Shown here in pieces: positions 49,904 through 58,929 of a DNA stretch of 64,000 nt. The stretch comes from Flavisericum labens (GTDB lineage: Bacteria > Bacteroidota > Bacteroidia > Flavobacteriales > Flavobacteriaceae), in contig NZ_JBJJBQ010000003.1 in NCBI RefSeq assembly GCF_045446075.1, forward strand, positions 248,001 to 312,000. Reading direction: 5' to 3'. Numbering within the stretch: position 1 is the first letter of the stretch; the number at the start of each line of letters is the position of its first letter. Under the pieces are notes generated by a model, which saw only the letters and a list, made by a program, of their open reading frames with translations, did no database searches and had not been told where the DNA came from. A program made the translations under genes and the position numbers.

Positions 49904-50956
49904 ATGATTAAAACAGATATACTTATCATAGGAGCAGGGCCAACAGGGTTATTTACGGTTTTTGAAGCTGGATTGTTAAAGCTTAAATGCCACTTAATTG
50001 ATGCATTGCCGCAACCGGGTGGTCAGTGTTCAGAGATTTACCCTAAAAAGCCAATTTACGATATACCTGGGTTTCCTGAAATATTAGCTGGTGATTTAAC
50101 CAGAAATTTATTGGAACAAGGTAAGCAGTTTGAGCCAGGTTTTACATTGGGTGAACGTGCCGAAACTATTGAAAAGCAAGATGATGGTTCGTTTATTGTA
50201 ACAACCAATAAAGGCACAAAACACCATGCGCCAGTAGTTGCCATTGCTGGTGGCTTAGGGTCTTTCGAGCCAAGAAAACCGGCTATTGATGGTATTACCG
50301 AATTCGAAGATAATGGTGTGGAATACATTATTAAAGATCCAGAGTTTTACCGCAATAAAAGAGTAGTGATTTCTGGAGGAGGTGATTCTGCTTTGGATTG
50401 GAGTATCTTCTTAACTGATGTGGCTTCGGAAGTTACCTTGATTCACAGGAGAAACGAATTTAGAGGTGCTTTAGATTCTGTTGAAAAAGTTAGAGATTTA
50501 ACGCAAGAAGGTAAAATCAATTTAGTGACACCAGCTGAAGTAAAGGAACTTCATGGTGATGGAAAAATTGAAGCAATAACCTATGTAAAAGATGGCGAAT
50601 CAACTAAAATTGAAACCGACCATTTTATACCATTGTTTGGGTTGTCGCCTAAATTAGGGCCAATTGGTAATTGGGGACTAGAAATTCAAAAAAATGCCAT
50701 TAAGGTTGATAACACATTAAACTATCAAACCAATATTCCAGGTGTTTTCGCTATTGGTGATGTAAATACATACCCAGAAAAATTAAAGTTGATTCTTTGT
50801 GGTTTCCACGAGGCCACTCTAATGTGCCAAGCGGCATATCGAATTATCAATCCAGGTAAAAAATACGTTTTAAAGTATACAACCGTAAGTGGAATTGATG
50901 GTTTTGACGGTTCGCGTAAAGAAGCACCAAAGGCAGTAGTACAGGCTATAAACTAA
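49904..50956 (+). CDS. Ferredoxin/flavodoxin-NADP+ reductase-like flavoprotein
   Basis: 350 residues, thioredoxin-reductase-like fold without the redox CxxC. FAD motif IIGAGPTGLFTVFEAGLLKL, LPQPGGQCSEIYPKKPIYDI, NADPH motif VVISGGGDSALDWSIFLTDV, and VFAIGDVNTYPEKLKLILCG. YumC-type FNRs donate electrons to ferredoxin. It lies in the sulfite reductase operon, where six-electron reduction needs reduced ferredoxin, so this is a fitting donor. Activity is inferred. Confidence 0.88.
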   Translation: MIKTDILIIGAGPTGLFTVFEAGLLKLKCHLIDALPQPGGQCSEIYPKKPIYDIPGFPEILAGDLTRNLLEQGKQFEPGFTLGERAETIEKQDDGSFIVTTNKGTKHHAPVVAIAGGLGSFEPRKPAIDGITEFEDNGVEYIIKDPEFYRNKRVVISGGGDSALDWSIFLTDVASEVTLIHRRNEFRGALDSVEKVRDLTQEGKINLVTPAEVKELHGDGKIEAITYVKDGESTKIETDHFIPLFGLSPKLGPIGNWGLEIQKNAIKVDNTLNYQTNIPGVFAIGDVNTYPEKLKLILCGFHEATLMCQAAYRIINPGKKYVLKYTTVSGIDGFDGSRKEAPKAVVQAIN

Positions 50957-50981
50957 AATAAACTAAATAAGAGGTTAAAAA

Positions 50982-51016
50982 AAATCCCGCAAGGTTATGT
51001 TAGCCTTGTGGGATTT
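50982..51016 (+). terminator. Hairpin after the FNR-like gene
   Basis: AAATCCCGCAAGG / CCTTGTGGGATTT with one G-U pair, 26 bases after the stop. A -7-like TATTTTTG (51019-51026) follows, possibly a promoter for cysE. Confidence 0.6.
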
Positions 51017-51087
51017 AATATTTTTGAATGGTTTTTATCAGTAAAGACTATAGCAAAAAAGAAACCACCCAAACATAAAAAAAGCCC

Positions 51088-51831
51088 ATGAAAAGTTACA
51101 ATGTTTGTTTAAAGGATACAGTAAAAACGTTTACCAAAAAAATATTCTATTCATTGTTCGATTGTGAGCATGAAGAAGCCAATAGTCAATATTTAGAAGA
51201 TACTTTTTTAAAGATACTTTCAAACTTGGATATTGAAAACGGTGAAAACATTTGGGCAACGTTTAAAACCGAACTTCTCGAAATTAGAAGAAAGCTCGAT
51301 TTAGATGCCATCGCATTTGAAAAGAACGATCCAGCTTCGCACAGTTTGGCCGAAATATATATGGCATATCCAGGGTTTTACGCCATTTCAATTTACAGAT
51401 TGAGTAATGCACTTCACAAATTGGGCGTTTATATTTTGCCAAGAATGATGAGTGAATTTATTCATGGAATCACAGGTATTGATATTCACCCCGGAGCAAC
51501 TATTGGTGAATCGTTTTATATTGATCACGGAACAGGAATTGTAATTGGTGAAACCTCAATTATAGGCGAGAACGTAAAAATATACCAAGGGGTAACCTTA
51601 GGTGGTATTTCAGTAGCTAAAAGTTTAGCGTCTACAAAACGACACCCTACTATTGAAGATAATGTTTGTATTTATGCCAATGCGACTATTTTAGGAGGAG
51701 ACATTGTTATTGGTAAAAACAGCATTATTGGGGCTAATGTCTGGATTACTGAATCGGTTCCAGTAGACTCATTGGTAACCTATCAAACAGAAATAAAAAT
51801 CAGACCTAAAAAAAATGGGATACGAAAATAG
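51088..51831 (+). CDS. cysE: Serine O-acetyltransferase
   Basis: 247 residues. C-terminal left-handed beta helix with hexapeptide repeats: IHPGATIGESFYIDHGTGIV, IGETSIIGENVKIYQGVTLG, TIEDNVCIYANATILGGDIV. The N-terminal helical domain (residues 1-120) is that of the EpsC/SAT class. Makes O-acetylserine. The gene overlaps the cysteine synthase gene by 17 bases, which implies translational coupling. Confidence 0.93.
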   Translation: MKSYNVCLKDTVKTFTKKIFYSLFDCEHEEANSQYLEDTFLKILSNLDIENGENIWATFKTELLEIRRKLDLDAIAFEKNDPASHSLAEIYMAYPGFYAISIYRLSNALHKLGVYILPRMMSEFIHGITGIDIHPGATIGESFYIDHGTGIVIGETSIIGENVKIYQGVTLGGISVAKSLASTKRHPTIEDNVCIYANATILGGDIVIGKNSIIGANVWITESVPVDSLVTYQTEIKIRPKKNGIRK

Positions 51832-52705
51832 CATCATTGGTCAAATAGGCAATACGCCATTGGTTGAAGCCACACACCTTATTTCAAAAAAAGGAGTAAG
51901 GCTTTTTTTAAAGTTAGAAGGCAATAATCCCGGAGGTAGCGTTAAGGATCGTCCGGCTTTTAATATGATAAATGAAGCCTTAAAACGTGGAGATATAAAA
52001 AAAGGAGGCACTTTGGTGGAGGCCACCAGTGGAAATACAGGTATAGCTTTGGCTTTTATTGCCAAATTATTAGGGATGAATATGGTGCTAATTATGCCTG
52101 AAAATTCTACTGAAGAGCGTGTAAAGACCATGCGAGCCTATGGAGCTGAGGTTATTTTAACTTCTGCTGATGTAGGTATTGAAGGTTCAAGAGATTTAGC
52201 TTTTAAATTAAGGGATGAAAAAGGTTATACCCTTTTAAATCAGTTTGAAAATGATGACAATTGGAAGGCGCATTATAAAACCACTGGCCCAGAAATTTGG
52301 AGAGATACTAAGGGTGAAATAACCCACTTTGTATCTGCTATGGGCACCACAGGTACCATTATGGGTGTTTCCACCTATTTAAAAGAACAAAATAAAGATA
52401 TTACCATTGTTGGGGCGCAACCCGATGATGATTCCAGAATTCCAGGTATTAGAAAGTGGCCAGAAGAGTATGTGCCCAAGTTTTTCGATAGAAGCAAAGT
52501 AGATGAGGTTATCGAAGTTACCGAAGCAGATGCCAAGGAAGCGACCGTTAAATTAGCCAAGGAAGAAGGTGTGTTTGCTGGAATGAGTAGTGGTGGTTCT
52601 GTGTTTTGTGCATTACAAGTTGCAGAAAAGATAGACCAAGGAGTTATTGTGGCAATAATTTGCGATCGTGGTGATAGGTACCTCTCATCAACCTTGTTTG
52701 AGTAA
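51815..52705 (+). CDS. cysM: Cysteine synthase
   Basis: 296 residues. PLP lysine in NNPGGSVKDRPAFNMINEAL near 45, EATSGNTGIALAFIAKLLGM, VSAMGTTGTIMGVSTYLKEQ and FAGMSSGGSVFCALQVAEKI. Makes cysteine from O-acetylserine and sulfide. CysM rather than CysK type by length and sequence flavour; either is possible. Followed after about 110 bases by a SAM-I riboswitch that starts a new transcript. Confidence 0.93.
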   Translation: MGYENSIIGQIGNTPLVEATHLISKKGVRLFLKLEGNNPGGSVKDRPAFNMINEALKRGDIKKGGTLVEATSGNTGIALAFIAKLLGMNMVLIMPENSTEERVKTMRAYGAEVILTSADVGIEGSRDLAFKLRDEKGYTLLNQFENDDNWKAHYKTTGPEIWRDTKGEITHFVSAMGTTGTIMGVSTYLKEQNKDITIVGAQPDDDSRIPGIRKWPEEYVPKFFDRSKVDEVIEVTEADAKEATVKLAKEEGVFAGMSSGGSVFCALQVAEKIDQGVIVAIICDRGDRYLSSTLFE

Positions 52706-52765
52706 TATTGAATAAACTAGGTTTAGAGAGTTTTCAATAAAATAGGAAAACAAAAATATAGTCAC

Positions 52766-52773
52766 TATTTTTG
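52766..52773 (+). promoter_or_regulatory. -7 element of the metH riboswitch transcript
   Basis: TATTTTTG matches TAnnTTTG; the aptamer P1 stem begins 42 bases downstream. No clear TTG at -33. Confidence 0.5.
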
Positions 52774-52814
52774 CATTCTGGTTTTAAGAACAAAAAGTTC
52801 ATTAACGTAATAGT

Positions 52815-52937
52815 GTTATCAAGAAAGGTAGAGGGATTAGACCCAGTGAAACCTTGGCAACCCTTTAACTCGTAAAGAAGGTGCTACGTTCTGCCGCTTG
52901 TCCTAAATTTATTTCAGGAACTTAGTGGAAAGATAAC
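52815..52937 (+). promoter_or_regulatory. SAM-I (S-box) riboswitch upstream of metH
   Basis: P1 GTTATC (52815-52820) / GATAAC (52932-52937), with AAGAAAGGTAGAGGGATTAG, ACCCAGTGAAACC, TTGGCAACCC and GGTGCTACGTTCTGCC. Closely parallels the metY copy. Downstream, TGATATTAT (52963-52971) / ATAATATCA (52981-52989) forms a 9-bp hairpin ending three bases before the ATG, a candidate translation-blocking expression platform. Confidence 0.95.
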
Positions 52938-52992
52938 GAATAGTATTTTTTACTTTTCTTGATGATATTATGTGCTTAAAATAATATCAAAA

Positions 52993-54006
52993 ATGTCAAA
53001 CATAAAAGAGGTTTTAAAAGAACGAATTTTGGTTTTAGACGGTGCTATGGGTACCATGCTACAAGCTTATAAATTCACCGAGGAAGATTTCCGAGGTGAG
53101 CGTTTTAAGGATTATTCTTTGCCATTGCAGGGAAACAACGATTTGTTGTCCATAACACAGCCTGAAGCTATAAAAACCATTCATGGCAAGTATTTTGAAG
53201 TAGGAGCCGATATTGTTGAAACCAATACGTTTTCGGGTACTACTATTGCTATGGCGGATTACCAAATGGAAGATTTAGTTTATGAACTGAATTATCAGTC
53301 TGCTAAAATAGCCAAAGAAGTTGCTGAAGAATTTAGTGCAAAAGAGCCCCATAAACCTCGTTTTGTGGCGGGTTCAATTGGGCCAACTAACCGTACGGCA
53401 AGTATGTCGCCCGATGTTAACGACCCAGGTTACAGAGCAGTCACTTTTGATGATTTAAGAGTGGCTTATAAGCAACAAGTTGAAGCTTTAGTAGATGGCG
53501 GTGTAGATTTGTTATTGGTTGAAACTGTTTTTGATACTTTAAATGCCAAAGCGGCATTGTTTGCGATAGAACAAGTTAAGGAAGAACGTAATATCGATAT
53601 TCCAATCATGTTAAGCGGAACCATAACGGATGCATCAGGAAGAACACTTTCTGGACAAACAGCCGAAGCTTTTTTAATTTCGGTTTCTCATATACCGTTG
53701 TTGTCTGTCGGTTTTAATTGCGCTTTGGGTGCTAATTTATTGCAACCCCATTTGGAAGCTATTGCCAATAAAACCGATTTTGCCATTTCGGCACACCCCA
53801 ATGCAGGATTGCCAAATGCATTTGGAGAATACGACGAAACTCCCGAAGAAATGGGCGAGCAGATTGAAGAATATCTTAAGAAAAATTTAATCAATATTAT
53901 TGGAGGCTGCTGTGGTACTTCGCCAGAGCACATAAGGGTTATTGCTAAAATAGCTTCAAAATACAAACCGCGTCCTCATGCTGAAATTGTTTCAGTATCT
54001 CATTAG
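52993..54006 (+). CDS. Methionine synthase, homocysteine-binding half (split MetH)
   Basis: Start at ATG 52993 (MSNIKEVLKERILVLDGAMG); the in-frame GTG at 52972 lies in the leader hairpin. 337 residues. Homocysteine methyltransferase domain: zinc cysteines in SVGFNCALGANLLQPHLEAI and NIIGGCCGTSPEHIR. In E. coli MetH this is the first quarter of one 1227-residue protein; here the rest is encoded by the next gene 15 bases later, a known arrangement in Bacteroidota. Preceded by the SAM-I riboswitch. Confidence 0.94.
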   Translation: MSNIKEVLKERILVLDGAMGTMLQAYKFTEEDFRGERFKDYSLPLQGNNDLLSITQPEAIKTIHGKYFEVGADIVETNTFSGTTIAMADYQMEDLVYELNYQSAKIAKEVAEEFSAKEPHKPRFVAGSIGPTNRTASMSPDVNDPGYRAVTFDDLRVAYKQQVEALVDGGVDLLLVETVFDTLNAKAALFAIEQVKEERNIDIPIMLSGTITDASGRTLSGQTAEAFLISVSHIPLLSVGFNCALGANLLQPHLEAIANKTDFAISAHPNAGLPNAFGEYDETPEEMGEQIEEYLKKNLINIIGGCCGTSPEHIRVIAKIASKYKPRPHAEIVSVSH

Positions 54007-54021
54007 AAGCTAAGAAAGAAA

Positions 54022-56694
54022 ATGAAAGTGAAGCAAACAAAATACATGAAATTGTCTGGTTTAGAGCCTTTGGTTTTAAATGAAAACAGCAATTTTATAA
54101 ATGTAGGAGAACGAACAAACGTAGCTGGATCAAGGAAATTTCTTCGATTGATTAAAGAAGAAAATTTCGATGAAGCTCTGGATATCGCGCGTCATCAAGT
54201 AGATGGTGGGGCACAGATTATTGATGTAAATTTTGATGACGGACTTATTGATGGCAAGGAAGCCATGGTTAAGTTTTTAAACCTCATAGCTGCCGAACCT
54301 GATATTTGCCGAGTACCCATAATGATCGATAGTTCCAAATGGGAAATTATTGAAGCTGGATTACAGGTAGTTCAAGGTAAATGTGTGGTTAATTCCATTT
54401 CTCTTAAGGAAGGCGAGGAAAAGTTTATTTGGGAAGCTAAGCAAATATTGCGTTATGGAGCGGCAGTTATCGTTATGGCTTTTGATGAAGTGGGGCAGGC
54501 GGATAATTACGAACGCCGAATTGAAATAGCCAAACGATCCTATGATATTTTAGTAAACAAAGTAGGTTTTCCTTCAGAAGATATTATTTTCGATTTAAAC
54601 GTTTTTCCTGTGGCAACGGGTATGGACGAGCACCGAAAAAATGCCGTCGATTTTATTGAAGCTACCCGTTGGGTTCGCGAAAACTTGCCAAATGTTAGTG
54701 TTAGCGGGGGTGTAAGCAACGTATCGTTTTCGTTCCGTGGAAATAATATAGTGCGAGAAGCGATGCACTCGGTATTCCTTTACTATGCTATCCAAGCTGG
54801 AATGAATATGGGAATTGTTAATCCTGCCATGTTGGAGGTTTATGATGATATTCCTAAAGATTTATTAAAGCATATTGAAGATGTTATTTTAGATAGGCGC
54901 GATGATGCTACCGAACGTTTATTGGAATTTGCCGAAACCGTAAAAGGTACAAAAGCTCAAAGAGCGGTCGATTTATCGTGGAGAGAAAACCCATTGCAAG
55001 ATCGTATTACACATGCCCTTGTAAAAGGTGTCGACGCCTATATAATTGAAGATATTGAGCAGGCCAGACAAGAAGCCGATAAACCTATCGAGGTTATAGA
55101 AGGTCACTTGATGATTGGTATGGACGTGGTTGGTGATTTGTTTGGTGCAGGAAAAATGTTTTTACCGCAGGTTGTGAAATCGGCTCGTGTTATGAAAAAA
55201 GCCGTGGGGTATTTAAATCCGTTTATTGAGGCTGAAAAGACTGATAAATCTGAACCTGTTGGTAAAATACTAATGGCTACCGTAAAGGGCGATGTGCATG
55301 ATATTGGTAAAAATATAGTAAGTGTGGTATTGGCTTGCAACAACTACGAAATTGTTGACTTAGGGGTTATGGTACCACCAGAAAAAATAATTGAAACCGC
55401 CATAAAAGAGCGGGTAGATGCTATTGGTCTTTCGGGTTTAATCACCCCGTCGCTTGACGAAATGGTGTATCTCGCCAAAGAAATGCAACGCCAAAATTTT
55501 AAGTTGCCTTTGCTTATTGGAGGAGCCACAACATCAAAAGCGCATACCGCAGTAAAGATTGATACACAGTATAAAAATGCAGTAGTGCATGTAAACGATG
55601 CATCAAGAGCTGTGACTGTTGTTGGTGATTTACTTAATAAAAAAACCTCGCACGAATATGTGTCGAAACTTAAAAAGGATTATGATGAATTCCGAACTAA
55701 GTTTTTAAAACGCGGAAAGGAAAAACCATATATTTCAATAGAAGAGGCACGTAAACGAAAATATAAAATTGATTGGGAAGCTTCAGAAATCACTAAGCCA
55801 AATGAAATGGGGGTTCAGGTTTTGAAACAGCTCAGTTTAAAAGAATTGCTACCATTTATTGATTGGAGTCCATTTTTTAGAAGTTGGGATTTACATGGTA
55901 AGTTCCCTGATATTTTATCTGATAAAGTGGTGGGCGAACAGGCAACTATCATGTACAATGAAGCCCAAGTAATGATTGAAGAAATCATTGCCAAGCAGTC
56001 ATTAAAACCTAAAGCAGTTTTTGGTTTGTTTGAAGCTAATTCTATAAACGATGACGATATTTCGGTTAAGAAAAAGGGTGAAGAAATTGCGGTTTTTAGA
56101 ACATTACGCCAACAATTAAGTAAGCGAGAAGGAATACCTAATCATGCTTTGGCCGATTTTGTTGCCCCAGAGGATTCCGGTAAAACAGATTATGTTGGTG
56201 CATTCTGTGTAGGTATTTTTGGTGCCCAAGAATTAGCAGATAGTTATAAGGCCAAAGATGACGATTACAATGCCATAATGGCTCAGGCTATAGCTGATAG
56301 ATTTGCCGAGGCGTTTGCTGAATATTTGCATAAGCAAATAAGAACGAAACATTGGGGTTATGCTACCAAGGAGGATTTAACCAACGATGATTTAATAAAA
56401 GAAAATTATAAAGGTATTCGACCAGCTCCAGGGTATCCAGCATGTCCAGACCATTTGGAAAAAGAAACTATTTGGAAGGTTTTGAACGTTGAAGAGCTTA
56501 TTGGGGTTAAACTTACTGAGAGTCTGGCCATGTGGCCAGCAGCAGCAGTTTCCGGATATTATTTTGCCAATCCGGAGGCTAAGTATTTTGGTCTTGGAAA
56601 AATGAAAGATGACCAAGTGACTGATTATGCCAGCAGGAAAGGCATTGAAAAAAGTGTAGCTAGAAAATGGTTACATCCTAATATAGCTGAGTAA
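54022..56694 (+). CDS. metH: Methionine synthase, folate/B12/activation part (split MetH)
   Basis: 890 residues. Pterin-binding domain: FINVGERTNVAGSRKFLRLI, GGAQIIDVNFDDGLIDGKEA. Cobalamin domain: KGDVHDIGKNIVSVVLACNN (His is the cobalt ligand), GLSGLITPSLDEMVYLAKEM and IGGATTSKAHTAVKI. SAM-binding reactivation domain: RPAPGYPACPDHLEKETIWK, ESLAMWPAAAVSGYYFANPE. Transfers the methyl group from methyl-folate to homocysteine via B12 with its partner above. Confidence 0.96.
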   Translation: MKVKQTKYMKLSGLEPLVLNENSNFINVGERTNVAGSRKFLRLIKEENFDEALDIARHQVDGGAQIIDVNFDDGLIDGKEAMVKFLNLIAAEPDICRVPIMIDSSKWEIIEAGLQVVQGKCVVNSISLKEGEEKFIWEAKQILRYGAAVIVMAFDEVGQADNYERRIEIAKRSYDILVNKVGFPSEDIIFDLNVFPVATGMDEHRKNAVDFIEATRWVRENLPNVSVSGGVSNVSFSFRGNNIVREAMHSVFLYYAIQAGMNMGIVNPAMLEVYDDIPKDLLKHIEDVILDRRDDATERLLEFAETVKGTKAQRAVDLSWRENPLQDRITHALVKGVDAYIIEDIEQARQEADKPIEVIEGHLMIGMDVVGDLFGAGKMFLPQVVKSARVMKKAVGYLNPFIEAEKTDKSEPVGKILMATVKGDVHDIGKNIVSVVLACNNYEIVDLGVMVPPEKIIETAIKERVDAIGLSGLITPSLDEMVYLAKEMQRQNFKLPLLIGGATTSKAHTAVKIDTQYKNAVVHVNDASRAVTVVGDLLNKKTSHEYVSKLKKDYDEFRTKFLKRGKEKPYISIEEARKRKYKIDWEASEITKPNEMGVQVLKQLSLKELLPFIDWSPFFRSWDLHGKFPDILSDKVVGEQATIMYNEAQVMIEEIIAKQSLKPKAVFGLFEANSINDDDISVKKKGEEIAVFRTLRQQLSKREGIPNHALADFVAPEDSGKTDYVGAFCVGIFGAQELADSYKAKDDDYNAIMAQAIADRFAEAFAEYLHKQIRTKHWGYATKEDLTNDDLIKENYKGIRPAPGYPACPDHLEKETIWKVLNVEELIGVKLTESLAMWPAAAVSGYYFANPEAKYFGLGKMKDDQVTDYASRKGIEKSVARKWLHPNIAE

Positions 56695-56695
56695 A

Positions 56696-56832
56696 AGCCC
56701 CTCCTAACCTCCCCGAAGGGGAGGGGATTGGGTTTGTCAGTAACAGCGCGAAATTAGAATAAAGAGATAATTATAACTATTTAAAAAATAAAACCCTTAA
56801 ATTCCCATCCTTTGGAGGGGTTAGGGGAGGCA
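56696..56832. repeat. Pair of GGGGAGG-rich elements between metH and metF
   Basis: CCTCCTAACCTCCCCGAAGG (left) and CTTTGGAGGGGTTAGGGGAG (right) are near inverted complements about 75 bases apart; the left element alone forms CCTCCCC-GAA-GGGGAGG. The C/G-rich composition stands out from the AT-rich surroundings. Confidence 0.6.
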
Positions 56833-56834
56833 TC

Positions 56835-57791
56835 ATGAAAGTAACAGACCACATAAAAAACGCCAACGGAAAAACATTGTTTTCGTTTGAAGTAATACCA
56901 CCAAAAAAAGGTAAAGACATTCAGGATTTATATGATAATATTAATCCGCTAATGGAATTCAATCCGCCGTTTATTGATGTGACTACATCTCGCGAAGAGT
57001 ATGTTTATATCGATAAAGGAAACGGTTTATTGGATAAACGTATTACGCGTATGCGTCCTGGTACGGTAGGTATTTGTGCTTCTATTATGCATAAATATAA
57101 AGTGGATGCCATTCCACATTTGCTTTGTGGTGGTTTTACTAAAGAAGAAACCGAATATGTTTTGGTAGACTGTCATTATTTAGGGCTAGATAATGTTATG
57201 GCACTGCGTGGCGACTCTATGAAAGATGAAGCATATTTTAAACCCGTTAAGGGTGGCAATGCTTATGCTAGCGAATTGGTAGAACAAATAGCTAATCTAA
57301 ACCGCGGTCAATATTTACATGATGATGTTGAAGTGGAGCATAATTCTGATTTTTGTATCGGTGTGGCCGGTTACCCAGAAAAGCACATGGAAGCACCATC
57401 GTTAGAAACCGATTTAAAACGGTTAAAGACTAAGGTAGATGCGGGTGCTGATTATGTGGTTACCCAAATGTTTTTCGATAATCAAAAGTACTTTGATTTT
57501 GTTAAAAAAGCCCGAGATATGGGTATTACGGTTCCTATTATTCCAGGAATAAAGCCTTTGGCCGTAAAGCGTCATTTGCAGTTGTTACCACAGGTGTTTA
57601 AAATTGATTTACCTCAAAATTTAATCGAGGCCGTTGAAGATTGCAAAGACAACAAAGCCGTGCGCCAAGTGGGCATTGAGTTTGCCATTCAGCAATCAAA
57701 AGAATTATTAGATTTTGGTGTACCTGTGCTGCATTACTATTCTATGGGAAAAAGTGATAATGTTCAAGCGATAGCCTCGGCATTGTTTTAG
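56835..57791 (+). CDS. metF: Methylenetetrahydrofolate reductase
   Basis: 318 residues. NGKTLFSFEVIPPKKGKDIQ, IPHLLCGGFTKEETEYVLVD, LDNVMALRGDSMKDEAYFKP, CIGVAGYPEKHMEAPSLETD, VTQMFFDNQKYFDFVKKARD and IPIIPGIKPLAVKRHLQLLP. Produces methyl-folate for MetH. Last gene of the methionine region. Confidence 0.96.
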   Translation: MKVTDHIKNANGKTLFSFEVIPPKKGKDIQDLYDNINPLMEFNPPFIDVTTSREEYVYIDKGNGLLDKRITRMRPGTVGICASIMHKYKVDAIPHLLCGGFTKEETEYVLVDCHYLGLDNVMALRGDSMKDEAYFKPVKGGNAYASELVEQIANLNRGQYLHDDVEVEHNSDFCIGVAGYPEKHMEAPSLETDLKRLKTKVDAGADYVVTQMFFDNQKYFDFVKKARDMGITVPIIPGIKPLAVKRHLQLLPQVFKIDLPQNLIEAVEDCKDNKAVRQVGIEFAIQQSKELLDFGVPVLHYYSMGKSDNVQAIASALF

Positions 57792-57800
57792 CCATTCCCT

Positions 57801-57808
57801 TACATTTG
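57801..57808 (+). promoter_or_regulatory. -7 element for the PagL-like gene
   Basis: TACATTTG matches TAnnTTTG, 19 bases before the ATG at 57827. TTG at 57783-57785 is a slightly close -33. Confidence 0.5.
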
Positions 57809-57826
57809 CGGAATAGAAAACCCATT

Positions 57827-58927
57827 ATGAAGTTATTTTATACCTACGTTTTATTTTTTTGCTTTAGTATTGTTTTAGCCCAAGATAAAACGCATACTTT
57901 GTATGTTGATGTAAATTATTTTCGAGGAAATATTGCTTTACACAATAATGAAATCCTACATTTAATAAAAGGCCACCCAGAGGGGGCTATTATAGGTTGG
58001 AATAAAAAAACTTACGGGTTTAAGGAGTGGGAACAACGTTTTAATTATCCAGATTATGGCGTTTCGTTTGCTTACCAAAACTTTAAAAATGAAGTTTTAG
58101 GCAGCAATTATTCCCTTTACGCACATTACAATTTTTATTTTTTTAATAGAAACGTCATGTTTCGTATTGGTCAGGGTTTAGCATACAATACCAACCCATA
58201 TCACAAAGAAAACAATTATAAAAACGTGGCTTTTGGGTCAAAGTTTATGAGCAGTACTTTTGTGATGCTCAATTATAAAAAGGAAAGAATTTTTGATAAA
58301 TTTGGGCTGCAAGCAGGGTTGTCGTTAATTCATTATTCTAACGCCAATGTTAAATCTCCCAATAACGGAACAAACTCAATCACACTCAACGTCGGAGTAA
58401 CTTATAATTTGGATGATACCGATTTGGATTATCAAAAAACTATTGATAAGAAGTCCGACCAAGATTATACTGAACCCATAAAATACAATCTAGCCTTTAG
58501 AACTGGAATAAATGAAAGTGACATCGTGGGCAGTGGGCAATATGCTATGTACGTGGCTTCGGTGTATGCCGATAAACGTATCAATAAATCAAGTGCATGG
58601 CAGTTGGGAACAGACGTTTTCTTTTCGAATTTTTTGAAGGAGTTAATTTATTTTGAAAGCGTAGCTTTTCCTGAAAAGAACGTTGCAGGTGATGAAGATT
58701 ACAAACGTATAGGCGTGTTTGCAGGACACGAATTGTTTGTAAACAGAATATCGTTAATCACCCAGTTAGGTTATTATGTTTATTATCCTTTTGATTTTGA
58801 GGGGAGAACCTATTTTAGATTAGGGCTAAAACGGTATTTTAATGATAAATGGTTTGGGACACTAAGCTTAAAATCGCACGGTGCGAGGGCTGAAGGTGTT
58901 GAATTTGGAATTGGAGTACGACTGTAA
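57827..58927 (+). CDS. Acyloxyacyl hydrolase (PagL-like) outer-membrane protein
   Basis: Start at 57827 (MKLFYTYVLFFCFSIVLAQD), a clean Sec signal with AQ cleavage; the seven upstream residues overlap the promoter. About 366 residues. Beta-barrel pattern with LIHYSNANVKSPNNGTNSIT resembling the His/Ser/Asn motif of PagL lipid A 3-O-deacylase, after which strands continue to the C-terminal EFGIGVRL. PagL is about 150 residues, so this carries an additional roughly 180-residue C-terminal half (TEPIKYNLAFRTGINESDIV). It may remodel lipid A or another outer-membrane glycolipid. Confidence 0.75.
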   Translation: MKLFYTYVLFFCFSIVLAQDKTHTLYVDVNYFRGNIALHNNEILHLIKGHPEGAIIGWNKKTYGFKEWEQRFNYPDYGVSFAYQNFKNEVLGSNYSLYAHYNFYFFNRNVMFRIGQGLAYNTNPYHKENNYKNVAFGSKFMSSTFVMLNYKKERIFDKFGLQAGLSLIHYSNANVKSPNNGTNSITLNVGVTYNLDDTDLDYQKTIDKKSDQDYTEPIKYNLAFRTGINESDIVGSGQYAMYVASVYADKRINKSSAWQLGTDVFFSNFLKELIYFESVAFPEKNVAGDEDYKRIGVFAGHELFVNRISLITQLGYYVYYPFDFEGRTYFRLGLKRYFNDKWFGTLSLKSHGARAEGVEFGIGVRL

Positions 58928-58929
58928 TC

